Notes: a model not told the origin generated them from the sequence alone. A stretch of DNA of 34,593 nucleotides from an uncultured Muribaculaceae bacterium (GCA_910578095.1 CAJTOZ010000028.1:1-34593), one strand, 5' to 3'; shown: positions 15,562 through 24,556, numbered from the stretch's first letter. Translations and numbers: made by a program.

Positions 15562-18117
15562 ATGAAAAACATTATGCTTGCTATTGTCCTGATGCTGGCT
15601 TTCCTGCTTCCGGGACGACTTATGGCTGATGTGCCGGATTCCGTGTACATCTATCTATACACTGATATGACGCATGGCGGCCACGATGGGCTGCATTGGG
15701 CATGGAGCACCGACGGAAAGCGGTGGATATCGCCGGCGCCGTGGCAGAAACTTGTGACGAGCGACTATGGAGCATGGGGTGCCGAGAAACGGATGTTTTC
15801 TCCCGCTGCAGTGCGCGATGCCGCCGGGACATGGCATGTGCTGTGGAGCGTCAACGGGCATGCGCCTACATTTGCCCACGCGGCTTCCGACAATCTTATA
15901 GACTGGCTTCCGCAGAGCTATCCGGCCGTATCGCTTGCCGGCCACAATTGTGTGGATCCGGAAGTGGCACCGGCCGGAGATGCCTATCTTGTGTCGTGGC
16001 TCGACACGGGAGCGGGCACCGATACGGTGTGCATGGGTAGCATGACATCGGATTTCATCACTTTCAGCGCTGCACGCCCCGTCCCGCGGTCGGTGCGCCG
16101 GAATATGCGCCGCGCCATTCCGGCGGTGGCTGCCGGTGCCTCGGGCACAGTGGAGCGCATATCCCGCGCGGAGTTGCGCTCGCTTATAGACCATGCCGAT
16201 GCTGAGGCGGCGCGCCATGCACGCTACAGCGAGAATGCCGCTTCGGATGCAGTGCGTTTTGCAGGGATGGCACCGGTGCGGGCCACGCTGCGGCTCACCG
16301 GCGATGCCGGCCACAGGATATCGCCTATGCTCATGGGCATATTCTTTGAAGATATAAGCCGTGCGGCCGATGGTGGCCTGTATGCCGAGCTGGTGCAGAA
16401 CCGCGACTTCGAATACGACGAAACCGATCTGGCGCGCCGCGACCCGTCGTGGAATCATCAACACAGCTGGAGCGCACATGGCGATATGGATTTTGCCATA
16501 GACACGGTGGCGCCTCTGCACCCCAACAATCCGCACTATGCGGCTATTGAGGCGCGTGGCGCCGGCGCGGCTGTCAGGAATACCGGTTTTGCAGGCATCG
16601 CCGTGCGCAAGGGCGAGAAATATGATCTGTCGGTGCACATGCGCGCCCATCAGGGGCCGCGGCGTGTGCGCGCCTCACTGTTGGCCCCGGACGGCACGCG
16701 TATAGCCGATGCAGCGCTGACGGCTCCACATGGACGCTGGGGAAAAGCCACCGCCACGTTTGTGCCGTCGGCTACATGCGACTCCGCAGTTCTGGCCATA
16801 GAGCCGGCGCAGGGCGCGCGGCTGGATATGGACATGGTGTCGCTTTTTCCGCGCGCCACATTCCACGGACGCCGCAACGGGTTGCGCTCCGACCTTGCCG
16901 ATACTATCGCAGCCCTGCGCCCGCGCTTCGTGCGTTTTCCGGGAGGATGTGTGGCTCATGGCGACGGCATAGGCAATATCTACCGTTGGAAAAACACGAT
17001 AGGACCGCTTGAGAGCCGCGTGCCGCAGCGCAATCTGTGGGGATATCACCAGACAGCCGGCCTCGGCTATCACGAATATTTCGAGTTCTGCGAGGATCTC
17101 GGAGCGGAGCCGCTGCCGGTAGTGGCGGCGGGTGTGCCCTGCCAGAACTCCTCGTGCGGGGGAGCCGGGCAGCAGGGCGGCATACCCATGGATGAGATGA
17201 AGGCCTACGTGCAGGATGTGCTCGACCTCATTGAGTATGCCAATGGCGACGCCCGCACCACGGAATGGGGACGCCGTCGCGCGGAAAACGGCCATCCTGC
17301 GCCTTTCGGGCTCAAATATCTGGGCGTAGGCAACGAGGACCTGATATCCGACGTTTTCAAGGAGCGTTTCAAGATGATATATGATTCCGTGCGCGTGCAT
17401 TATCCCGATATTACGGTAGTGGGCACGGCCGGTCCGTTCCATTCCGGCAGCGATTACGACGAAGGCTGGCGCTTTGCCACTCGGCTCGGAGTGCCGGTGG
17501 TCGACGAGCACTACTACGAGGCGCCCGGCTGGTTTATCTACAATCAGGACTATTACGACGGCTACGACCGGTCGCGCGCGCAGGTGTATCTGGGCGAGTA
17601 CGCCTCCAGAGGCAACACCTTGTATAACGCGCTTGCCGAGGCCGCATATTTATGCGGAGTGGAGCGCAACTCCGATGTCGTGGCCATGACATCCTATGCG
17701 CCTCTGCTTGCCAAGGAGGGCTTCACCAATTGGAACCCCGACATGATATATTTCACCAATACAACGGTGCGCCCGACGCCCAACTACCGCGTGCAGCGTC
17801 TTTTCGGCGAGAATAGCGGCGAAGAGTATGTGCCCTCGGCGCTTGATGCCGTCGGTGCCGACGCGGCCGTGCGGGCGCGCATCGCCGCATCGGTGGTGCG
17901 CGATGCGGCCGGCGACACCGTGGTGAAGCTGGTCAATATCCTGCCTGTGGAGGTGGTGCTGAGCACCGGCCTTGAAGGTGCTGAAGGCACTGTCGCTGTG
18001 CTTGCCGGCGATGCTGCCGCCGAATCTGTGGCCACGTCGGTGCGTCCGCTCGCTCCCGGTGAGCCCGGCGAATTGCGTCTTCCTCCATATTCGTTCACTG
18101 TAATCCGTATGCGTTGA
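15562..18117 (+). CDS. Secreted GH51 alpha-L-arabinofuranosidase with extra N-terminal propeller-like domain
   Basis: An 851-residue enzyme. ATG 15562 gives a signal peptide (1-22, Lys at position 2, then a hydrophobic core). Residues about 25-175 look like part of a GH43/GH32-type beta propeller: DGLHWAWSTDGKRW, MFSPAAVRDAAGTWHVLWS, CVDPEVAPAGDAYLVSW. A linker helix follows (about 200-225). From about 240 it is a GH51 protein: PMLMGIFFEDIS, a CBM4-like insert (about 300-430), RFPGGCVAHG, acid/base Glu 592 in LGVGNED, nucleophile Glu 679 in YLGEYA, and a C-terminal beta sandwich. It should remove terminal arabinofuranose from arabinan or arabinoxylan in the periplasm or outside. Its stop overlaps the neuC start by one base. 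Confidence 0.9.
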   Translation: MKNIMLAIVLMLAFLLPGRLMADVPDSVYIYLYTDMTHGGHDGLHWAWSTDGKRWISPAPWQKLVTSDYGAWGAEKRMFSPAAVRDAAGTWHVLWSVNGHAPTFAHAASDNLIDWLPQSYPAVSLAGHNCVDPEVAPAGDAYLVSWLDTGAGTDTVCMGSMTSDFITFSAARPVPRSVRRNMRRAIPAVAAGASGTVERISRAELRSLIDHADAEAARHARYSENAASDAVRFAGMAPVRATLRLTGDAGHRISPMLMGIFFEDISRAADGGLYAELVQNRDFEYDETDLARRDPSWNHQHSWSAHGDMDFAIDTVAPLHPNNPHYAAIEARGAGAAVRNTGFAGIAVRKGEKYDLSVHMRAHQGPRRVRASLLAPDGTRIADAALTAPHGRWGKATATFVPSATCDSAVLAIEPAQGARLDMDMVSLFPRATFHGRRNGLRSDLADTIAALRPRFVRFPGGCVAHGDGIGNIYRWKNTIGPLESRVPQRNLWGYHQTAGLGYHEYFEFCEDLGAEPLPVVAAGVPCQNSSCGGAGQQGGIPMDEMKAYVQDVLDLIEYANGDARTTEWGRRRAENGHPAPFGLKYLGVGNEDLISDVFKERFKMIYDSVRVHYPDITVVGTAGPFHSGSDYDEGWRFATRLGVPVVDEHYYEAPGWFIYNQDYYDGYDRSRAQVYLGEYASRGNTLYNALAEAAYLCGVERNSDVVAMTSYAPLLAKEGFTNWNPDMIYFTNTTVRPTPNYRVQRLFGENSGEEYVPSALDAVGADAAVRARIAASVVRDAAGDTVVKLVNILPVEVVLSTGLEGAEGTVAVLAGDAAAESVATSVRPLAPGEPGELRLPPYSFTVIRMR

Positions 18118-19274
18118 TGAAAACTCTGTGTTTTGCCACAAGCACGCGCGCCGACTGGGGATTGCTCAGCCCTGTGGCGCGTGCCATGAGCGGGCTGCCG
18201 GACGTGTGTGTGCGCATCATTGCCACCAATATGCACCTTATGCAGGAATACGGCTATAGCGCCGACGAAATACGTGCCGACGGTTTTGAGATCGATGCGG
18301 CCGTGCCCATGGTAGTCGACGGGCCCGGCGAGGCTGCGCGCGTGCGCGCCATGGCGCAGTGCATGGCCGGCATGGCCGATGCGCTCGAGCGTCTACGGCC
18401 GGATGCGCTCGTGGTGCTGGGCGACCGCTACGAGATGCTCGCTGTTGCCTCGGCCGCCGCTGTGATGCGCGTGCCGGTGGTGCATATAGCCGGCGGCGAG
18501 GTGAGCCAGGGCGCTGTCGACGACGATATACGCCACGCCATCACCAAACTCTCGGCCCTGCATCTTACCGCCACCGAGCCCTACCGCCGCCGCGTGGTAC
18601 AGATGGGCGAGGCACCGGAGCGCGTGGTGAACACCGGCGCTATAGGCGTGTGGAACATCCTCAACCGACAGCTTGCGGGGCGCGAGGAGCTTGAGGCCGA
18701 TCTCGGGTTCAGCCTCGAGGGTCCGCTGGCTGTTGTGACCTATCACCCTGCCACACTCGCCGAGGCAGATCCAGCCGAGTGTTTCGCCGAACTGCTTGCA
18801 GCTCTCGATGCCCATCCGCAGTTGCGCGCTATAATCACGTATCCCAACAATGATGCGGGCGCCGACGGGCTTATTCCGCTCATACGCGCCTATGCCGATG
18901 CCCGTCCGGGACGTGTCCTGGCGGTGCCGTCGCTGGGTGCACGCCGCTACCTGTCGGTGCTGCAGTATGCGCAGGTGGTTGTGGGCAACAGCTCCAGCGG
19001 TATTGTGGAGGTGCCGAGCACAGCTACGGTCACGGTCGATGTGGGGCCACGGCAGCAGGGGCGTCTTTGCGGGCCCTCGGTGCTGCATTGTTCCGAAGGG
19101 CGCGCCGCGATAGCCGATGCCATAGCCCGTGCGCTCTCGCCGGAGATGCAGGCTGTGGCCGCCCGGCGTGAGAATCCTTACCATAAGCCTGACACGCTGC
19201 GGCTGATGACGGATGCCATCGCCGCGTTCCTGCGCGACATGCCGCCGCACAAGCATTTTCACGACATAGGTTAA
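18117..19274 (+). CDS. neuC: UDP-N-acetylglucosamine 2-epimerase, hydrolysing NeuC type
   Basis: A 385-residue protein of the GT-B-like epimerase fold. Motifs fit NeuC/WecB: the N-terminal TSTRADWGLL nucleotide-binding start, VVLGDRYEMLAVASAA, HIAGGEVSQGAVDD, the late VVGNSSSGIVEVPS and VDVGPRQQGR. The hydrolysing members make ManNAc (or a di-N-acetyl analogue) and UDP, the first step of sialic or legionaminic acid synthesis. I chose ATG 18117, which overlaps the GH51 stop by one base (TGATG); the TTG just before is a less likely start. No synthase or cytidylyltransferase partner is in the window. Could instead feed another surface-sugar pathway. Confidence 0.88.
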   Translation: MKTLCFATSTRADWGLLSPVARAMSGLPDVCVRIIATNMHLMQEYGYSADEIRADGFEIDAAVPMVVDGPGEAARVRAMAQCMAGMADALERLRPDALVVLGDRYEMLAVASAAAVMRVPVVHIAGGEVSQGAVDDDIRHAITKLSALHLTATEPYRRRVVQMGEAPERVVNTGAIGVWNILNRQLAGREELEADLGFSLEGPLAVVTYHPATLAEADPAECFAELLAALDAHPQLRAIITYPNNDAGADGLIPLIRAYADARPGRVLAVPSLGARRYLSVLQYAQVVVGNSSSGIVEVPSTATVTVDVGPRQQGRLCGPSVLHCSEGRAAIADAIARALSPEMQAVAARRENPYHKPDTLRLMTDAIAAFLRDMPPHKHFHDIG

Positions 19275-19317
19275 AGCGTGTTAAATAGGCGCTCACGATG
19301 TCATTAATGGGCATTGA

Positions 19318-21813
19318 ATGCGTCTTAACCTATGTACAATCATATTACTCATGAACTGTCTTTATTCACATTACGCTTTGTTCGGTTTTTCCAAGTTTAT
19401 AGCTGTCTGCTGCATGCTCGCGACAGTTGTCGATGCCGGCGCCACAACCTACCGTGTGCGTGCCGCGGCAGTGGATTCGGCAGGCGTGGCCGAAGAATTC
19501 GCCACATGGCGGATATTTGCCGCCGCCGACACAGTGCATCCGGTGGCCGGCGCCGTCACGGGCGCCGACGGGCTTGTGGACACGCCGCTCGATTCGGCCG
19601 GCCGCTATATGCTCGACATCACGGGCATGTCGTCGCAGCGTGCGCGCACGCCGTTTGAGCTCACTGCCGAGCGCCCCGTGGCCGAACTCGGTGCCATCAT
19701 GCTGGCGCCGTCTGCCACAGAACTTTCCGAGATTGTGGTGTCGGCGCAGAGACCGCTTGTTGTCAAGGAGATTGACCGCCTGGCCTACGACGTGCAGGCC
19801 GATGCCGAGGCCGCCACATCGCCGCTGAGCGACATTCTGCGCAAGGTGCCGATGGTCAGTGTCGACGACGACGGCACTATCAAAATCAACGGAAGCACCA
19901 ATTTCAAAATCTACAAGAACGGGCGTCCTAACAATTCCTTCACCAACAATGCCAAGGACATCTTCAAGGCCATACCTGCCTCGAGCATAAAGAAGATAGA
20001 GGTGATCACCGATCCGGGTGCCCGCGAGGACGCCGAGGGAGTGGGCGCCATACTCAACATTGTCACCGACTCCAATACGGCCCTCGAGGGCGTGCTGGGC
20101 AATGTGAGCCTTTGGGCCAGCAGCCGCAACCTTGTGCCCACGCCCAATCTGTGGTTGTCGAGCCAGATAGGTAAGGTCACATTCTCCGTCAACGGTGGCT
20201 ACTATAACAGCAACCGCAAGGAATCGGAGAGCATAACGTCGCTCGACGGTGTGTACCAGTCCACAGGCAATCATCTTGAGGAAAACGGCACAGCCTACGC
20301 CGAGCGCAACGGCGGATACGGCGGCTTCGAAGCCAGCTACGAGCCCGACACGCTCAACCTCATCACGCTCGAAGGTAATTTCTATCTCTCCAACGGCAAC
20401 TCCGTGTCCGACACGCGCACATCTCTCACGACCCCTGCCGGCGCCACCGTCTACAGCTACCGCTCCGCATCCTACTATCCGCGTAACCGCTATCTCGATT
20501 TTTCCGGCGTGGTCAACTACCAGCGCACCACCCGCCGCAAGGGCGAGACCATCACGCTGTCCTACCAGATATCCACCACCGACCAGAAGCGCAAACAGCA
20601 GTCGGATTACACCGAGGCGGTCAACGCCCCCATGGACTACATCGGCATCACGGCCAGCTCCAAGCTCAATTTCATAGAACAGACAGCCCAGGCCGACTGG
20701 AGCCGCCCGCTTTCATCCAAGATGACCCTTGATGTGGGCGCCAAATTCATACAACGCGACAACCGCACAAAGAGCTCGCGCGACTATCTCGGCACCGACC
20801 GCGCCACGGCCGATGATTTCACCCACCGCACCTCCATAGGAGCCGCCTACGCCGACTGGCGCGGTAATTTCGGCAAGTGGGGTATGCGCGCCGGCTTGCG
20901 CTACGAGTTCTCGCACCTCTCCGCCGAATATCGCCTCGGCGACAAGCGCTCTTTCGGAAGCAATCTCAGTGATTTCGCCCCCAACGTCGCCGTCAACTAC
21001 AAGATAGACGACGCCAGCACAGTCAAGTTCAGCTACAACCGCCGCATATCGCGCCCAGGCGTCTACTACCTCGACCCAACAGTCACGGAAACCCCGCTCA
21101 CCACATCGCAGGGCAACCCACGCCTGAACAGCGCCACGCAGAACAGCCTCTCGCTGAACTACAGCCTCATACGTGCCAAATTCAATCTCGACGTCACTCT
21201 CACCGGCGCACTCTCCAACGACCAGATAGGCCAGATAAAACGCGTGGTCGACGAGCATTCATACTACAGTTACGCCAATCTCAACCGCTACCGCGGGGCA
21301 TCGCTCAGCGTCTATGCACAGTGGTCGCCGGGATCGAAAACCACAGTGATGATCAACATGTACGGTGGCTACACACGCCACGAGCTGAAAGAGGAAGGCA
21401 TAGCCGAAGGGCGCTTCTACTGCAACCCCTACCTCAATGTGAGCCAGAAGCTGCCATGGAAGCTGCAGCTGCGTGGCTATGCCTACTGGTGGTCGGGCGA
21501 TCTGGGCAGCGTCTATTCCTACTCCAAAAACGGCTCCGACGGCATAGGCTACGGGTTCAACATCTCGCGCTCCTTTCTCAAGGACGACCGGCTGCGCGTG
21601 AGCATCGGCGCACGCAATCCTTTCGGTCCCGTGCACGGCACTTACCGCAGCTATTCCATCAATTCCGACTATCTCGGCGAGAGCGTCACCCGCTACAACT
21701 CAAGCCGCGAGGTGAGCCTGAGCGTGTCCTACCGCTTCGGATCGCTCCAGGCCTCCGTCAAGAAAACCGCAGCCAAGATTCAGAACGACGATCTGTCGGG
21801 ACAAAAACTCTGA
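19318..21813 (+). CDS. TonB-dependent outer-membrane receptor (OMP_b-brl_3 type)
   Basis: An 831-residue outer-membrane protein. A hydrophobic export segment ends near the ATVVDAGA site; the start could be 19318 or the ATG at 19351. Then come a carboxypeptidase-regulatory-like beta domain (about 45-135), a plug domain (LSEIVVSAQRPLVVKEIDRLAYDV through VITDPGAREDAEGVGAILNIVTDS, about 140-250) and a long beta barrel of repeated Tyr/Gly strands, ending VSYRFGSLQ near the C-terminus. It differs from SusC proteins and has no SusD partner here. Substrate unknown; such receptors import iron complexes, glycans or peptides using ExbBD-TonB energy. It starts 43 bases after neuC and may belong to that operon. 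Confidence 0.87.
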   Translation: MRLNLCTIILLMNCLYSHYALFGFSKFIAVCCMLATVVDAGATTYRVRAAAVDSAGVAEEFATWRIFAAADTVHPVAGAVTGADGLVDTPLDSAGRYMLDITGMSSQRARTPFELTAERPVAELGAIMLAPSATELSEIVVSAQRPLVVKEIDRLAYDVQADAEAATSPLSDILRKVPMVSVDDDGTIKINGSTNFKIYKNGRPNNSFTNNAKDIFKAIPASSIKKIEVITDPGAREDAEGVGAILNIVTDSNTALEGVLGNVSLWASSRNLVPTPNLWLSSQIGKVTFSVNGGYYNSNRKESESITSLDGVYQSTGNHLEENGTAYAERNGGYGGFEASYEPDTLNLITLEGNFYLSNGNSVSDTRTSLTTPAGATVYSYRSASYYPRNRYLDFSGVVNYQRTTRRKGETITLSYQISTTDQKRKQQSDYTEAVNAPMDYIGITASSKLNFIEQTAQADWSRPLSSKMTLDVGAKFIQRDNRTKSSRDYLGTDRATADDFTHRTSIGAAYADWRGNFGKWGMRAGLRYEFSHLSAEYRLGDKRSFGSNLSDFAPNVAVNYKIDDASTVKFSYNRRISRPGVYYLDPTVTETPLTTSQGNPRLNSATQNSLSLNYSLIRAKFNLDVTLTGALSNDQIGQIKRVVDEHSYYSYANLNRYRGASLSVYAQWSPGSKTTVMINMYGGYTRHELKEEGIAEGRFYCNPYLNVSQKLPWKLQLRGYAYWWSGDLGSVYSYSKNGSDGIGYGFNISRSFLKDDRLRVSIGARNPFGPVHGTYRSYSINSDYLGESVTRYNSSREVSLSVSYRFGSLQASVKKTAAKIQNDDLSGQKL

Positions 21814-21829
21814 TTGATATATACATAGC

Positions 21830-21864
21830 GGCAGGGACCCTAAGGTCCCTGCCACAGTTTTTTT
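21830..21864 (+). terminator. Strong Rho-independent terminator after the TonB receptor
   Basis: Perfect 10-base stem GGCAGGGACC/GGTCCCTGCC (21830-21839 and 21844-21853), four-base loop, then T7 at 21858-21864. It lies between two convergent genes, only three bases from the stop of the thioesterase gene; a T-run exists only on the plus-strand side. Confidence 0.92.
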
Positions 21865-21867
21865 ACG

Positions 21868-22311
21868 TTAAAGGCTTCTCTGCTCGAAGGCGGAGATTTT
21901 GCGGCGCCACTCGTCGCTGACAGGGATGGAGCGCACGGCCACAGGGTCGAATCCGGCCATGACAGTGTGGCAGAGGCATTTCAGATCGCCGGTGTCAGCA
22001 TTGACCACGCGCTGCTCCAGCCGCAGGGATTTTTCGCCTATAGACTCCACGCCGGTGAGCACCTCGATGTTTTCGTTGAGATAGGCCGGCGAGAAGAAGC
22101 TACAGTTCACGTTGACTATCACCAGGCTCTCCGCTTTGCCGTCGAACACTCCTCCGAGGGCTGTGAAATACTTCACTTTTGCCAGGTCCATGAGCTGGAA
22201 ATATATGGCATTGTTGAGGTGCCCCATGGGATCAATGTCGAGAAAACGTAGCTGCACGGGCTGGTGGTGGCGGAATTCAAATGTGGGTGCGGGTATGCGT
22301 GATTTGCTCAT
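21868..22311 (-). CDS. Acyl-CoA/acyl-ACP thioesterase, hotdog fold (4HBT)
   Basis: A 147-residue YbgC/FadM-type hotdog protein. The core motif RFLDIDPMGHLNNAIYFQLMD (about 22-42) contains the Asp and the GHLNN turn of 4-hydroxybenzoyl-CoA thioesterase-like enzymes, followed by VNVNCSFFSPAYLNENIEV, the typical central strand. Such enzymes hydrolyse acyl-CoA or acyl-ACP thioesters in the cytoplasm; chain preference is unknown. It starts nine bases after the dciA stop and is the last gene of the esterase-recF-dciA operon. No signal peptide. Confidence 0.87.
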   Translation of the reverse strand: MSKSRIPAPTFEFRHHQPVQLRFLDIDPMGHLNNAIYFQLMDLAKVKYFTALGGVFDGKAESLVIVNVNCSFFSPAYLNENIEVLTGVESIGEKSLRLEQRVVNADTGDLKCLCHTVMAGFDPVAVRSIPVSDEWRRKISAFEQRSL

Positions 22312-22320
22312 GATTAGTGA

Positions 22321-22611
22321 TTAGTGGAATGCAATGGATGTGATAACGTTTTTGCCGGCGGCCTGGTTCAGGCGGTCGACTATGGCCGTGCGCATCATTC
22401 CGAGCTCGCTTTTCAGCGGAGAAGATGTGATGACCACGTGCAGAGTGCCGCCATCGACCCATCTGCGTGCCGTGTGGCGGTTGACGGTAGGCCCCATCAC
22501 CTCGGGCCACAGGTAGCATATGCGTTGCTGCTCGTAGGTGTCGCGTGCGCCTGTGCTGTCGATGAGCTCGTCGATGAGCCGTCCTATCTGTTTGGGGTCG
22601 GTGCGTTTCAT
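22321..22611 (-). CDS. DciA/DUF721-family protein
   Basis: A 96-residue protein of the DUF721 family. The diagnostic stretch is YLWPEVMGPTVNRHTARRWVDGGTLHVVITSSPLKSEL (about 33-70), with the conserved Trp-Pro-x-V-x-G and the SPLKSEL end. DciA is the ancestral loader of the replicative helicase in many bacteria lacking DnaC/DnaI; short Bacteroidetes versions next to recF probably act in replication too (inference). ATG 22611 overlaps the recF stop by four bases, supporting joint translation with recF. Confidence 0.85.
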   Translation of the reverse strand: MKRTDPKQIGRLIDELIDSTGARDTYEQQRICYLWPEVMGPTVNRHTARRWVDGGTLHVVITSSPLKSELGMMRTAIVDRLNQAAGKNVITSIAFH

Positions 22612-23714
22612 GAGGGTATGATATCGAAGCGTCCGTGGTCCACGTTCCACAGGCGGTGGTCGGCCCCCATCAGGGCCACTATCTCGTCGAGGTGGCGGCG
22701 GTTGGTGTCGGTGATGAATATTTGTCCGAAAGCCTCGCGTGCGGCCACCGTCTCTATGATGCGGCCCACGCGTCCGGCGTCGAGCTTGTCGAAGATATCG
22801 TCGAGCAGCAGCAGCGGCGCCATGCCGCATGCACGTGCCAGAAATTCGTATTGGGCCATGCGCAGCGCTATGGTGAAGGTCTTGCACTGTCCCTGCGAGG
22901 CTGTGCGGCGCACGGGCATGCCGTCGAGCGTGAGCTCGAGGTCGTCGCGGTGCGGCCCTGCCGATGTATGGCGCAGGGCGGTGTCGCGGGCGAAGCGCTC
23001 GTGCAGCAGTTCCGTCAGTGCGGGGCGTCCCGGGCCGAGGTGCGATGTGAGCGCTATGCCGGCTGCCTCGTCGGTGCCTGAGATGGCGCTGTAGTAGCGT
23101 GCGAAAATGCTCCGGAGTTCGTCGGTCCATTCATGGCGCCGGGCGGCTATATAGGTTGCCGAGGCTTCCATCTGGAAGTCGATGGCTTCGAAGAGGGCTG
23201 CATCGGTGGCGCCATCGCGCAGAAGGCGGTTGCGCTGGTCGAGCAGGCGCCCGTAGCGCACGGCTGCGTCGAGATAGCGTGCATCGGTCTGGCTGATTAC
23301 CATGTCCATGAAGCGTCGGCGCTCCTCGCCCGAGCCGTTCACGAGGTCCATATCGGCGGGGCTCACCATCACCAGTGGCAGCAGCCCTATGTGGCTGCTT
23401 ATGCGCTGATATTCCTTGCCGCCGCGCTTGAAGCTCTTGCGGCGTCCGCGCTGCAGGCCGGCCAGGATGTCTTCATCGGCTCCATCGCGGAGATATGTTC
23501 CGCGCACTATGGCAAAGTCCTCGCCCGAGCGTATGAGCATCTGGTCAGGCGCTCCGGTGAAGCTCTTGGTGAAGCTCAGCATGTGCAGCGCGTCGAGCAG
23601 ATTGCTCTTGCCCATGCCGTTGTCGCCGAGTAGGCAGTTCACCTTGGGCGAGAATTCGAGCGTGGCGCGTTCGATGTTCTTGAAGTTGGTGATGTCGACC
23701 GCGCGCAGTATCAT
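22608..23714 (-). CDS. recF: DNA replication and repair protein RecF
   Basis: A 368-residue SMC-like ATPase that helps load RecA at gaps with RecO and RecR. Walker A is GDNGMGKSN (30-38), the signature region is ASQGQCKTFTIAL, and Walker B is LLLLDDIFDKLD. The N-terminus LRAVDITNFKNI is canonical. Length is normal. ATG 23714 overlaps the esterase stop by four bases, and its own stop overlaps dciA, so recF is the middle of a coupled operon led by a secreted esterase, an unusual neighbour. Confidence 0.95.
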   Translation of the reverse strand: MILRAVDITNFKNIERATLEFSPKVNCLLGDNGMGKSNLLDALHMLSFTKSFTGAPDQMLIRSGEDFAIVRGTYLRDGADEDILAGLQRGRRKSFKRGGKEYQRISSHIGLLPLVMVSPADMDLVNGSGEERRRFMDMVISQTDARYLDAAVRYGRLLDQRNRLLRDGATDAALFEAIDFQMEASATYIAARRHEWTDELRSIFARYYSAISGTDEAAGIALTSHLGPGRPALTELLHERFARDTALRHTSAGPHRDDLELTLDGMPVRRTASQGQCKTFTIALRMAQYEFLARACGMAPLLLLDDIFDKLDAGRVGRIIETVAAREAFGQIFITDTNRRHLDEIVALMGADHRLWNVDHGRFDIIPS

Positions 23715-24517
23715 TTCTTGAAAGCTTCGTTGAAGAAGAGCAGATGGTAGAGTATGGAGTTGGCCCAGTAGATGTGGGTGTGTTTGCCGGGGCGCTCGGT
23801 GTAGTCGTGGGGTATGCCGGCCTCAAGCAGGCTCGTGTGCAGCTGACGGTTGACGGGAGCGAAGAAATCGTCGGTGCCGCAGTCTATCACAATGTTGAGC
23901 TCGCCGGGCTTGAGTGTGGGCACGAGGCCGGCCACGGTGTAGGCATCCCAGCGTGCGGGGTTGGCGTCGCGCGGGCCTATCCATTGTGCCATTTTCCACG
24001 ATTTCGGGAAAGGACGTATGTCCACACCGCCACTCATGCTGCCGGCGCTGCCGAAGAGGTCGGGATGGCGCATGGCCAGCCAAAGGGCGCCGTGGCCTCC
24101 CATGCTCAGGCCTGTGATGGCGCGTGCATCGCGCGATTTTACGGTTGGAAGTGTGGCATCGATATATGGCACGAGCTCGCGTGTGATGAAGCTTTCCATC
24201 TGCATGGTGCTGTCCTCGGGGCTGTCCCAGTACCAGGAGTCGCGTCCGTCGGGCATCACGAAAATCATGCCGTAGCGGTCGGAGAGGGCAGGCAGGTCGG
24301 GGCGGGTTTTGTCGATCCATGTGCGGTAGTCGCCGCCGTAGCCGTGGAGTATATAGACGGTGGGGCATGCCTGTGTGGCTGCCGCGTCGGGCTTCACCAC
24401 GACCACTTTCATCGGGCTCTCTATGTATGTGGCCGGCACGCTCAGTGTGTCGACCGATGCCGCGCGCGCGGTCATGGCCGCCAGCGCTGTCAGCAGTATT
24501 GTGAAGATGTGTTTCAT
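23711..24517 (-). CDS. Secreted esterase of the alpha/beta hydrolase fold (esterase D/CE1-like)
   Basis: A 268-residue protein with a signal peptide (MKHIF..., cleavage near residues 18-20). The oxyanion-hole motif is YILHGYGGD (55-63), the nucleophile Ser 138 sits in GLSMGG, the likely acid is Asp 216 (CGTDDF), and the likely base is His 246 (GKHTH). Such enzymes (PF00756) release acetyl or feruloyl groups from plant glycans, or hydrolyse S-formylglutathione; export and the neighbouring glycan-uptake operon favour the former (inference). Its promoter is consensus-like and very close to the ATG. It overlaps recF by four bases. Confidence 0.9.
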   Translation of the reverse strand: MKHIFTILLTALAAMTARAASVDTLSVPATYIESPMKVVVVKPDAAATQACPTVYILHGYGGDYRTWIDKTRPDLPALSDRYGMIFVMPDGRDSWYWDSPEDSTMQMESFITRELVPYIDATLPTVKSRDARAITGLSMGGHGALWLAMRHPDLFGSAGSMSGGVDIRPFPKSWKMAQWIGPRDANPARWDAYTVAGLVPTLKPGELNIVIDCGTDDFFAPVNRQLHTSLLEAGIPHDYTERPGKHTHIYWANSILYHLLFFNEAFKK

Positions 24518-24524
24518 GTGTGTG

Positions 24525-24556
24525 CAAAGGTAGCTTTTTTACAGCAAAAAAGCAAG
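24525..24556 (-). promoter_or_regulatory. Promoter of the esterase-recF operon
   Basis: On the minus strand CTTG (24553-24556, 3/4 of TTTG), 20 bases, then TACCTTTG (24525-24532), a perfect -7 box. Only seven bases lie between the box and the ATG at 24517, so the leader is zero to a few bases. The -33 box lies inside the susF terminator stem. Confidence 0.65.

Noticed and set aside
19368..19383. Promoter inside the 5' end of the TonB receptor gene (TACGCTTTG)
   Set aside because: The box has one extra base relative to TAnnTTTG and lies downstream of the likely start codons.
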